From positions 1-10,491 of the forward strand of contig CALAZP010000184.1 of the NCBI GenBank assembly GCA_937926355.1: a stretch of DNA of 10,491 nucleotides, given 5' to 3'. Below the pieces are notes generated by a model that saw nothing but the letters and a program-made list of their open reading frames with translations, searched no databases and was not told where the DNA came from. The position numbers and the translations under genes were made by a program. Source of the DNA: an uncultured Saprospirales bacterium (GTDB lineage: Bacteria; Bacteroidota; Bacteroidia; Chitinophagales; Saprospiraceae). This document shows, one piece after another, positions 1-5,688 of this stretch (the first letter of the stretch is position 1; every line of letters begins with the position of its first letter).

Positions 1-42
1 AGTTGTTTTGGTGTAAAAAATACACTTTCGTCTATTGTTTAA
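1..42 (+). CDS. possible C-terminal tail of an upstream gene (partial)
   Basis: Frame 1 is open from the window edge to a TAA at 40-42 and reads SCFGVKNTLSSIV. The strong forward terminator at 126-154 shows that a + strand transcript arrives from the left, so a gene end is expected here. The tail loosely recalls the last strand of thiolase-fold ketosynthases (FG...N...L-V), but thirteen residues cannot establish a family. Other frames either stop at once (frame 2) or give a cysteine-rich, unconvincing peptide (frame 3, to about 116). The assignment rests on context and is weak. Confidence 0.25.
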   Translation, partial: SCFGVKNTLSSIV

Positions 43-125
43 GGAGCTTTACCACAAATATTAGAAATTGCTGCTGTTTTAAAACTTTAAGTGATTGACT
101 TCAAAACATCTAACAACCAACTTTT

Positions 126-154
126 AAAAGACCGGTACTCCGGTCTTTTTTTTT
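126..154 (+). terminator. intrinsic (rho-independent) terminator
   Basis: A perfect 10-bp inverted repeat, AAAAGACCGG / CCGGTCTTTT, closes on a 4-base loop (TACT, 136-139) and runs into a T tract reaching 154. The GC core of the stem is six base pairs long. The opposite strand has only four T after the stem, so termination is mainly of + strand transcripts entering from the left. It separates the upstream unit from the DUF502 gene. Confidence 0.9.
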
Positions 155-183
155 GAATCTGATTGAAAAATAATTGACATTTG
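152..183 (+). promoter_or_regulatory. candidate Bacteroidota-type promoter of the DUF502 gene
   Basis: TTTG at 152-155, a 20-base spacer and GACATTTG at 176-183 match the Bacteroidota primary-sigma consensus TTTG / TAnnTTTG in 11 of the 12 counted positions if the two n are free (first T replaced by G). The -33 TTTG is made from the last T residues of the preceding terminator. Transcription would begin only about 10 bases before the GTG start at 201. Similarity to the consensus is visible; activity is inferred. Confidence 0.45.
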
Positions 184-200
184 CAAAAAAATAAAAGCAG

Positions 201-842
201 GTGGAAAAGTCATCTTTTAAAGTATTCAAAAAAATTAAACAGTTTGTTAATACCACATTATTAGGTGGACTTACAGTTGTTCTTCCTTTCACTCTATTGA
301 TTGTAGTGATAAGATTCCTTTTTAATTTAATATTGTCTTTAATTACTCCAATCAAAAATCTTCTTCCTTTTTCAGAAGGGGTAAAAGGATGGTTAATAGA
401 TGTCTCTGCATTGGGGGGAATTATTGTATTATTTTTTCTAATTGGATTAGCCGTTAGAACGAGTTTGGGAAAAGAACTTTGGAATTATTTTGAAAAGAAA
501 TTCCTTTTACATCTTCCTTTTTACAGTATTCTCAGGGATACTGTGCAACAATTTTTTGGACAGGGTAAAGTACCTTTTTCAAAAGTAGTGGCAGTAGATG
601 TCTTTAATACCGGAACTCAGATGATTGGATTTGTGAGTGCTGAGGTAAATGAAGGAAAGGGGATGTATTCGATTTTTGTTCCTACCGGACCTAATCCAAC
701 GAATGGATTTATTTTTCTAGTGGAAAAGGAACAGGTAACCCTTCTCGATATTAAGTCAGAGGAAGCGATGCGAATGATTATTGGAGTGGGGACTGGTTCG
801 GAAAAACTACTAGCTAATATCATTTCAAAAAGTAAGCGTTAG
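201..842 (+). CDS. DUF502 family integral membrane protein
   Basis: This 213-residue protein belongs to the DUF502 family, whose biochemical function is unknown. Two hydrophobic segments lie at about 20-48 and 67-86. The family signature VPTGPNPTNG is at 160-169, preceded by LPFYSILRDT (105-114) and followed by the conserved ALxxIIGxG-like stretch near 189-198. The length is usual. The start is a GTG: an in-frame stop at 192-194 excludes anything further upstream, and no ATG occurs in the first 100 codons or so that would keep the first membrane segment. There is no clear Shine-Dalgarno site. The gene has its own promoter candidate and a terminator just upstream, so it probably opens a new unit. 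The family call is firm; the cellular role is not known. Confidence 0.88.
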   Translation: MEKSSFKVFKKIKQFVNTTLLGGLTVVLPFTLLIVVIRFLFNLILSLITPIKNLLPFSEGVKGWLIDVSALGGIIVLFFLIGLAVRTSLGKELWNYFEKKFLLHLPFYSILRDTVQQFFGQGKVPFSKVVAVDVFNTGTQMIGFVSAEVNEGKGMYSIFVPTGPNPTNGFIFLVEKEQVTLLDIKSEEAMRMIIGVGTGSEKLLANIISKSKR

Positions 843-893
843 AACTAATTTTAGTTTGACGACGTTCTTTTAGAAATAAACATTACTGTAATT

Positions 894-1112
894 ATGTCTT
901 CACGTAAAGGTTTTACCATGGGAGAAGGTAAATATTACCTCACCATTAAATCTACTCCCAACAATATTACTCTTTTCAGAAAAAGCAAGAAATCAGCAAT
1001 TGATACCTTCACCAAGTATAAAGAATTAGGAAAAGAAGTAGAATGGTTAGGCAAGTGGGATGGCAAAAAATTTACTGAGGATTCCTTGCCCTCATCTGTG
1101 AAATCCGTTTAA
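894..1112 (+). CDS. small protein of unknown function
   Basis: This 72-residue, lysine-rich protein matches no family I recognise. It has no signal peptide or membrane segment and looks cytosolic. A strand-strand-helix-strand order is plausible: YYLTIKS (15-21), ITLFRK (25-30), a helix around KSAIDTFTKYKELGKE (33-48), then VEWLGKWDGKKF (49-60). The ATG at 894 is used here. A second ATG at 918 (residue 9, MGEGKYYL) has AAAGG at 905-909 ahead of it and may be the true start. It sits 51 bases after the DUF502 gene and 66 before corA on the same strand. Codon use resembles its neighbours, and the alternating hydrophobic pattern supports a real gene. Confidence 0.65.
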   Translation: MSSRKGFTMGEGKYYLTIKSTPNNITLFRKSKKSAIDTFTKYKELGKEVEWLGKWDGKKFTEDSLPSSVKSV

Positions 1113-1123
1113 AAAATCCATCT

Positions 1124-1151
1124 TTTGGTTAGGGATTAATTTTTAATTTTG
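1124..1151 (+). promoter_or_regulatory. candidate promoter ahead of the CorA gene
   Basis: TAATTTTG at 1144-1151 is an exact match to the Bacteroidota -7 element TAnnTTTG. A TTTG at 1124-1127 could serve as the -33 element, but the 16-base spacer is shorter than the usual 19-21. The leader would be about 20 bases. The -7 element overlaps an inverted repeat, TTTTAATT (1141-1148) / AATTAAAA (1161-1168), which might influence expression. Confidence 0.4.
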
Positions 1152-1178
1152 GGTTTCGGGAATTAAAATCCAAATCCC

Positions 1179-2129
1179 ATGGTCAAATGTATTTTCAGAG
1201 AAAAGGGAGTGCTCAATGTTGCTGAGGGGTTAGGCAAACTACAAGATATTACATCTGGTCAGGTTATTTGGATAGACCTGTTGAATCCCCTTCCCGATGA
1301 GCGATCCTTCGTAGAAGAAAAGTTTGAAGTAGAACTCTTTACCAGACAAGAGGCCGAAGAGATAGAAAGCAGTTCCAAGTACTCAGAGAATGAGGATGAA
1401 ATCAATGCCAACCTAAACTATATTTTTAGGACTGGTGACAGCTACGCTATGGATCCAGTGTCTTTCATCTTAAAGGACAACTGGTTGATTACTCAACGCA
1501 ATATTCAATTGCGCTCTTTTGACGAAGTCTTTAAAATGCTCCGATTTACGAGGAGGACCAACATCAATGGGTATAGTGTTTTTTTCTCCATCTTTGAAGC
1601 CCGTATTGATATTGAAGCTGATTTTTTGGAAGACCTTTCTAAGCGCATTTATAATGCGGGTAAACAATTGACATTGGATAGGAAGATAGATGAGGAAATG
1701 CTGCTGAAAATCTATAATTTTCAAGAATTGACCATATTGTTTAGAGAAGCTACTAGCGAAATAAAGCGACTTTTCTCTTCCATTCTAAGGAGTGAGTTTT
1801 TCCCTAAGGAGGAGTACGAGAAATTAAGAATCATGATTAAAGATGCAGACTCTTTGTTGTCCCACACTTCTTTTAATTTCGAGCGATTGGAATACCTGCA
1901 GAATACTTTTTTGGGTTTAAATGATATGGAGCAAAATAAAATAATTAAAATTTTTACCGTAGTAACGGTAATTTTTATGCCTCCCACTCTTATCGCTTCT
2001 ATTTATGGAATGAATTTCACTTTCATGCCAGAGCTTGAATGGGAATTTGGATACCCACTCGCTTTAAGCTTAATGGTTCTTGCATCTACATTAACCCTTT
2101 GGTATTTTAAGAGAAAAAATTGGTTGTAG
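1179..2129 (+). CDS. corA: CorA-type magnesium/cobalt transporter
   Basis: This 316-residue protein is a CorA family (2-TM-GxN) divalent cation channel, which forms pentamers in the inner membrane and admits Mg2+ (also Co2+ and Ni2+). The hallmark YGMN is at 276-279, at the end of the first membrane helix (about 253-275) and followed by the usual FxxMPEL loop. The second helix is about 291-310, and a short positive tail (KRKNW) faces the cytoplasm. The long N-terminal part has the acidic soluble domain and stalk helix expected of the family; the full length is normal. The start at 1179 lies 28 bases after a good -7 element. The symbol is used in the family sense; exact ion preference cannot be read from the sequence. 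Confidence 0.93.
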   Translation: MVKCIFREKGVLNVAEGLGKLQDITSGQVIWIDLLNPLPDERSFVEEKFEVELFTRQEAEEIESSSKYSENEDEINANLNYIFRTGDSYAMDPVSFILKDNWLITQRNIQLRSFDEVFKMLRFTRRTNINGYSVFFSIFEARIDIEADFLEDLSKRIYNAGKQLTLDRKIDEEMLLKIYNFQELTILFREATSEIKRLFSSILRSEFFPKEEYEKLRIMIKDADSLLSHTSFNFERLEYLQNTFLGLNDMEQNKIIKIFTVVTVIFMPPTLIASIYGMNFTFMPELEWEFGYPLALSLMVLASTLTLWYFKRKNWL

Positions 2130-2181
2130 GTGACTAAACTCATTGTTTAAACTTTGGTTTATTAATAAAATAGCGGAAAAA

Positions 2182-2388
2182 ATGAAGATGAACATTGGAT
2201 CTTTCGACAAAACTTTAAGAATTGTTCTTGCATTGGTTTTATTGGTAGTTGCCCTATCAGGAATAATAACGGTTACAAAAGTTTTACAAATTGTATTAGT
2301 GGTTCTTGCTGCTATCTTTTTGATCACCGCTTTAGTAGGAGTTTGTCCCCTATATTTACCCTTCGGAATTAAAACCAACCTAAAATAG
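2182..2388 (+). CDS. DUF2892 (YgaP-type) small membrane protein
   Basis: A 68-residue inner-membrane protein of the DUF2892 family, the membrane part found in YgaP-like proteins. It has the family opening NIGSFDKTLRIVLA, two adjacent hydrophobic helices (about 11-30 and 35-55), and the closing motif CPLYLPFGI with its conserved cysteine. The reading frame can be extended upstream to a TTG at 2143, but family members begin at or near the ATG at 2182 or the one at 2188, so the longer form is not accepted. It follows corA by 52 bases, and its stop codon directly abuts the start of the YceI gene, which implies co-translation. In other genomes such proteins occur near rhodanese or sulfur genes; none is seen here. 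Confidence 0.85.
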   Translation: MKMNIGSFDKTLRIVLALVLLVVALSGIITVTKVLQIVLVVLAAIFLITALVGVCPLYLPFGIKTNLK

Positions 2389-2931
2389 ATGAGACGATGG
2401 TTGCTATTTTTTGGGACTTTATTTGCTATTTCCCCCATTTTTAGTCAAAAATACTTTACTAAAAAGGGTAAAATCGTCTTTACTTCTGAAGCTATTTTCG
2501 AGCGAATTGAAGCCGTTACCAATGAAGTGATTGCGGTTTGGGACTGGGATGCAGGAAAATTCGAATTTTCTGTGCCCATTAAAAGTTTTACTTTCGAGAA
2601 GGCACTGATGCAAACCCACTTTAATGAAAATTACTTAGAAAGTGATCTTTATCCCAAGGCCTATTTCAAAGGGGAGATTATAGAAAAAACACTACTCGAT
2701 TCACCAAATCACTATCGAATTAGGATTAATGGTGACTTGACCATTCACGGGGTTACTCGACCTATAACTGATGAAACTGTTGTGGAAGTTTTACCGGAGA
2801 GGCTCAAAGGTGAAGCTTCTTTTTCTATTGAAGTTGCAGATTATCAAATTGAAATTCCTTGGATTGTGAGAGAAAAGGTGGCTAAAGTGGTGGATATCGC
2901 TGTAAAAATTGATTGTGAACCTCTGAAATAG
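2389..2931 (+). CDS. exported YceI family protein
   Basis: This 180-residue protein starts on the base after the DUF2892 stop codon. Residues 1 to about 19 form a Sec signal peptide (MRRWLLFFGTLFAISPIFS). The mature part has the YceI lipocalin-like beta-barrel marks: F-SxAxxE early, FSVPIKSFTFEKALMQ-HFNENYLES in the middle (60-85), DLYPKAYFKGEI (87-97), and LTIHGVTRPI (117-126). YceI proteins bind polyisoprenoids or similar amphiphiles in the periplasm. The length matches the family. It lies in one tight transcription unit with the DUF2892 gene before it and the DUF5777 barrel gene 5 bases after it. The ligand is unknown. Confidence 0.9.
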   Translation: MRRWLLFFGTLFAISPIFSQKYFTKKGKIVFTSEAIFERIEAVTNEVIAVWDWDAGKFEFSVPIKSFTFEKALMQTHFNENYLESDLYPKAYFKGEIIEKTLLDSPNHYRIRINGDLTIHGVTRPITDETVVEVLPERLKGEASFSIEVADYQIEIPWIVREKVAKVVDIAVKIDCEPLK

Positions 2932-2936
2932 ATAAT

Positions 2937-3812
2937 ATGCGTTTTGTTTTTCTTTTTTTATCAGTACTCCCTTTTATGGGTGGAGCTCAAGAAAGTCTTT
3001 CCTTATTGTCTTTGGTTTCAGAAGAACAGACACCAGAAAAGGTGGATGCTATATTTAAAACTACTCGAATTATCAATTTGCCTTCTATTGAACAAACACC
3101 AGCTGGGGTGCTAGACGTTAAAATTTCTCACAGGTTTGGAACGCTTCAACAAGGCGCTTATGATTTATTTGGGTTGGACAATGCCTCTATTCGAATTGGT
3201 GCAGAATATGGGATATACCCTAATTTAATGGTTGGCTTGGGAAGGAGTGGATATGAAAAGACCTACGATGGTTATTTAAAATACAAATGGTTAAGTCAAA
3301 CTAAGGGAAATCATGCATTTCCATTTTCTGTTGCGGCTTTTGTTGGCACTTCAATCAATACTCTAAAGAACGATAATTGGGAATTTACGGACCGAGCTAC
3401 TTTTGTTTTCCAATTGATATTAGCTAGAAAATTTTCCAATCATTTATCTATTCAATTAAGCCCTACTTTAATTCATAGAAATTTAGTTGCCACTGCAGCT
3501 GAAAAAAATACTGTTCCTGCTATTGGGATTGGAGGAAGGTTTAAATTATCTAATAGAATCAGTCTTAACTTAGAGTACACTCCAGTATTCAGTAATTTTA
3601 TTGCTGATCGTTACGTCAATTCATTTTCAGTAGGCTTTGATATAGAGACTGGTGGGCATGTATTTCAACTCCATTTTACTAATGCCATTGCAATGATGGA
3701 AAAGGGCTATTTTACTGAAACCTATGACAGTTGGAATGATGGTGGGGTTCGATTTGGGTTTAATATAGCAAGGGTATTCACCCTAAAAAAACCTAAACTA
3801 GATACCTTCTAA
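2937..3812 (+). CDS. DUF5777 family outer-membrane-type beta-barrel protein
   Basis: A 291-residue exported protein that fits DUF5777, a Bacteroidota family predicted to form a beta-barrel. A signal peptide (MRFVFLFLSVLPFMGGAQ, cleavage near 17-18) is followed by FKTTRIINLPSIEQTPAGVLDV (from residue 40) and HRFGTL, the recognisable family opening. The rest alternates aromatic and polar residues in strands (for example GAEYGIYPNLMVGLGRSGYEKTYDGYLKYKW, given in part). It begins 5 bases after the YceI gene. YceI and DUF5777 genes are often adjacent in Bacteroidota, as I recall, which hints at a shared envelope job. Its last 4 bases overlap the stop of the convergent DksA-like gene, and no terminator fits between them. 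The function is unknown. Confidence 0.82.
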   Translation: MRFVFLFLSVLPFMGGAQESLSLLSLVSEEQTPEKVDAIFKTTRIINLPSIEQTPAGVLDVKISHRFGTLQQGAYDLFGLDNASIRIGAEYGIYPNLMVGLGRSGYEKTYDGYLKYKWLSQTKGNHAFPFSVAAFVGTSINTLKNDNWEFTDRATFVFQLILARKFSNHLSIQLSPTLIHRNLVATAAEKNTVPAIGIGGRFKLSNRISLNLEYTPVFSNFIADRYVNSFSVGFDIETGGHVFQLHFTNAIAMMEKGYFTETYDSWNDGGVRFGFNIARVFTLKKPKLDTF

Positions 3813-4423
3813 TCACTTAAATCCTCACTATCAGAGAAATCTGCATTGTCTATTCCATTGTCGTTCTCAAAATCGTCATCGTTGAAATCGTTCAAGTCAT
3901 CGAATCCATCTAAATCATCGTCATCGTAAACAGCTTTGGCTTTGGTGGCGGTTGAACTGCTAGATTTAATGATTTTCGAAATGATTTTTTTAGATTCTTC
4001 TTCTTTCTTTTTGGTCTTATTGACTGGTCTAGCTGCAGGCTTAACTCTTCCGGCAGCGCTCGCAGGAGTATCTTTTGCCACAATACTTTTGGTAGTTGTA
4101 GGAACTGCCCTTAATCGCTCTTCAGCAATGAGGGTGCCAGTAATATTACAAATGCCGTATGTTTTATTTTTTATTCTTAACAAAGCATTTTGTAAGTCTT
4201 GAATAAACTTACGCTGTCTAATGGCCATATTATTAAGCATCTCCAAATTACCTGAAGTACTGCTATCATCCATCCAATCAGTACCAAACTCATCATCAGT
4301 ATTTTCAGAGATTTCAATAATTTGTGTTTGTAAATTCTCGAGTTGTTCTTGCGCCTCTAACAGTTTTTTATCGATTAAAACCTTAAAAGCATCAAGTTTT
4401 TCATCTGAATATCTTACCGTCAT
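3809..4423 (-). CDS. DksA/TraR-like protein with basic linker and acidic tail
   Basis: This 204-residue protein has an N-terminal DksA/TraR-like part: a coiled-coil of two helices (about 8-40 and 56-88) with acidic residues at the turn (DDEFGTDWMDD, 43-53), then YGICNITGTLIAEERLRAVP (89-108). DksA proteins bind the RNA polymerase secondary channel. The four zinc cysteines of classic DksA are missing: Cys92 is the only cysteine, as is common in Bacteroidota relatives, which usually end shortly after this motif. Here about 80 residues follow: a Lys/Ala/Ser-rich linker (116-165) and a 39-residue tail (166-204) with 17 Asp, 2 Glu and no Lys or Arg. Upstream on the minus strand lies AAAGGT as a weak ribosome site. 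The domain call is firm; the tail's role is unknown. Confidence 0.85.
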   Translation of the reverse strand: MTVRYSDEKLDAFKVLIDKKLLEAQEQLENLQTQIIEISENTDDEFGTDWMDDSSTSGNLEMLNNMAIRQRKFIQDLQNALLRIKNKTYGICNITGTLIAEERLRAVPTTTKSIVAKDTPASAAGRVKPAARPVNKTKKKEEESKKIISKIIKSSSSTATKAKAVYDDDDLDGFDDLNDFNDDDFENDNGIDNADFSDSEDLSD

Positions 4424-4472
4424 AACCTTTCAGATTTAATTATTAATGGCTGTTTAAAAATGCAAAAAAAGA

Positions 4473-4505
4473 AAAAAATAGTTCCCTTCCTATATAAAGC
4501 GCAAA
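4473..4505 (-). promoter_or_regulatory. candidate promoter of the DksA-like gene
   Basis: Read on the minus strand, TTTG (4505-4502), a 21-base spacer and TATTTTTT (4480-4473) match the TTTG / TAnnTTTG consensus except for the last base. The leader would be about 45-50 bases. The tandem repeats at 4506-4537 start on the base next to the -33 element, so a protein bound there could act on this promoter. Confidence 0.33.
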
Positions 4506-4539
4506 AATTCAGATAAATTCTGAATTAATTCTGAATTTT
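4504..4539. repeat. operator-like repeat cluster in the divergent region
   Basis: AATTCTGAATT occurs twice in direct, gapless succession (4516-4526 and 4527-4537, period 11). Each copy is a near-palindrome around its central T. A related copy, AATTCAGATAA, precedes them at 4506-4516. The whole block is also bounded by a 10-bp inverted repeat, AAAATTCAGA (4504-4513) / TCTGAATTTT (4530-4539). Spacing of about one helical turn would place bound proteins on one face of the DNA. It sits between the DksA-like and ketosynthase genes and could serve both. Confidence 0.55.
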
Positions 4540-4550
4540 ATTTTCTGCTC

Positions 4551-4562
4551 TTACACTTGTAA
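4551..4562. promoter_or_regulatory. short palindrome near the ketosynthase start
   Basis: TTACACTTGTAA is a perfect 5-bp inverted repeat around CT, 30 bases before the ATG at 4593. It overlaps the place where a promoter for the ketosynthase gene would be expected (a near -7 element, TATTTTTC, follows at 4563-4570). It may be a regulator site, but such short palindromes arise by chance in AT-rich DNA. Confidence 0.25.
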
Positions 4563-4592
4563 TATTTTTCTTTAGTTTTATGTCTTTAATAT

Positions 4593-5687
4593 ATGATTGA
4601 ATCAAAAGGAATGAAGGTTAAAATTACTGGATCAGGCAGTTATATTCCTGATCATGACATATCCAATAGCGCTTTTTTGAACCAACAATTTTACAACGAA
4701 GATGGCAGTTTTGTTGGAAACGAAAATGAAGTCGTTATTGAAAAGCTAAAGGCAATTACTGGTATTGAGTCTAGAAAATATGCTAACGAAGCCTTGAGAA
4801 CTTCTGATATCGCGGCTATTGCTTGTGAAAAAGCTATAGAAGACGCCCAAATTGATCGGGAGACCATTGATCAAATAATTGTTGGGCATAATTTTGGAGA
4901 CATCATAAAAGGTTCTTTACAACCAGACATGGTTCCAAGTATAGGGTCCAGGGTTAAGTACATTTTAGGTATAAAAAATACGTCCTGTATTCCTTACGAT
5001 GTGATTTTTGGATGTCCAGGATGGATTCAAGGCCTCATTCAAGCCAATTCTTACATTCAATCTGGTATGGCGAAAAAATGCTTGGTGGTAGGCGCGGAGA
5101 CCTTATCTAGGATAGTGGATCCCCACGACCGAGACTCTATGATTTTTGCCGACGGCGCAGGTGCTGTTATTGTGGAGGCAACGCAAGATGATTCTTCTTC
5201 TGGTATACTTTCATTCGCTGTTACATCTCATGGACAAGAGGATACTTACTATTTGTATATGGGGCCTACCTATAAAGGGAAAGAGCGGGAAAACGAGCCT
5301 CAATACATCAAGATGCATGGGCGAAAGATATATGAGTATGCCTTAACGCATGTTCCTAATGCCATAAAGTCTTGTTTGGATAAAGCAAATATCACTGACA
5401 TTCGAGAAGTAAAAAAAATATTTATCCACCAAGCCAATGCTAAGATGGATGAGGCCATTATCAAGCGACTTTACAAAAAATATGGTGTTAGAGACGTTGA
5501 TGTCAATCAGGTTATGCCTATGAATATTGGAACTTTTGGCAACAGCTCCGTTGCTACTGTTCCTACATTATTCGATTTGGTAAAAAAGGGAAAAGTTCCT
5601 GGTCATCAACTTCATGCCGGAGATATTGTAGTTTTTGCTAGTGTTGGAGCTGGAATGAATATTAATGCTATTACCTACAAAATTTAA
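4593..5687 (+). CDS. KAS III-type 3-oxoacyl-ACP synthase
   Basis: This 364-residue thiolase-fold enzyme belongs to the FabH-like ketoacyl-ACP synthase III group, which condenses an acyl-CoA with malonyl-ACP. The complete Cys-His-Asn triad is present: Cys141 (FGCPGWIQG), His279 (FIHQAN) and Asn317 (GNSSVATVP). The N-terminal ITGSGSYIPD and the C-terminal FASVGAGMNINA are typical. It is longer than house-keeping FabH (about 320), with extra residues near 28-50 and 215-240. Start 4593 is the first ATG; a second at 4611 (M7, just before KVKITG) is possible but has AAGGA too close to it. The next gene begins 1 base after its stop. It may be a fatty-acid starter enzyme or serve a special lipid or polyketide path; the substrate cannot be told. 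Confidence 0.88.
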   Translation: MIESKGMKVKITGSGSYIPDHDISNSAFLNQQFYNEDGSFVGNENEVVIEKLKAITGIESRKYANEALRTSDIAAIACEKAIEDAQIDRETIDQIIVGHNFGDIIKGSLQPDMVPSIGSRVKYILGIKNTSCIPYDVIFGCPGWIQGLIQANSYIQSGMAKKCLVVGAETLSRIVDPHDRDSMIFADGAGAVIVEATQDDSSSGILSFAVTSHGQEDTYYLYMGPTYKGKERENEPQYIKMHGRKIYEYALTHVPNAIKSCLDKANITDIREVKKIFIHQANAKMDEAIIKRLYKKYGVRDVDVNQVMPMNIGTFGNSSVATVPTLFDLVKKGKVPGHQLHAGDIVVFASVGAGMNINAITYKI

Positions 5688-5688
5688 T

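Noticed and set aside
43..90. Read-through of frame 1 past the TAA at 40-42 to a second TAA at 88-90 (reads GALPQILEIAAVLKL)
   Set aside because: It would need stop-codon read-through or a sequencing error, and fifteen residues are too few to support a broken gene.
174..179. TTGACA as a classic -35 box for the DUF502 gene
   Set aside because: A -10 box 17 bases later would fall at or after the GTG start at 201. The TTTG / GACATTTG pair suits this phylum better.
2143..2181. Longer DUF2892 protein from TTG at 2143
   Set aside because: The extra residues are not part of the family, and an ATG at the usual family start is present at 2182.
4120..4160. Zinc finger in the DksA-like protein
   Set aside because: Only Cys92 is present; the other three cysteines needed are missing, so zinc binding of the classic kind is not supported.
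3936..4202. Open frame on the + strand with hydrophobic stretches, antisense to the DksA-like gene
   Set aside because: It mirrors the Lys/Ser/Ala-rich linker and helix codons of the real gene, with no ribosome site and no recognisable family.
5665..5688. Start of the FGE-like gene inside the ketosynthase gene
   Set aside because: The added residues would mask the lipoprotein signal. ATG 5689 places the lipobox cysteine at residue 16, as expected.
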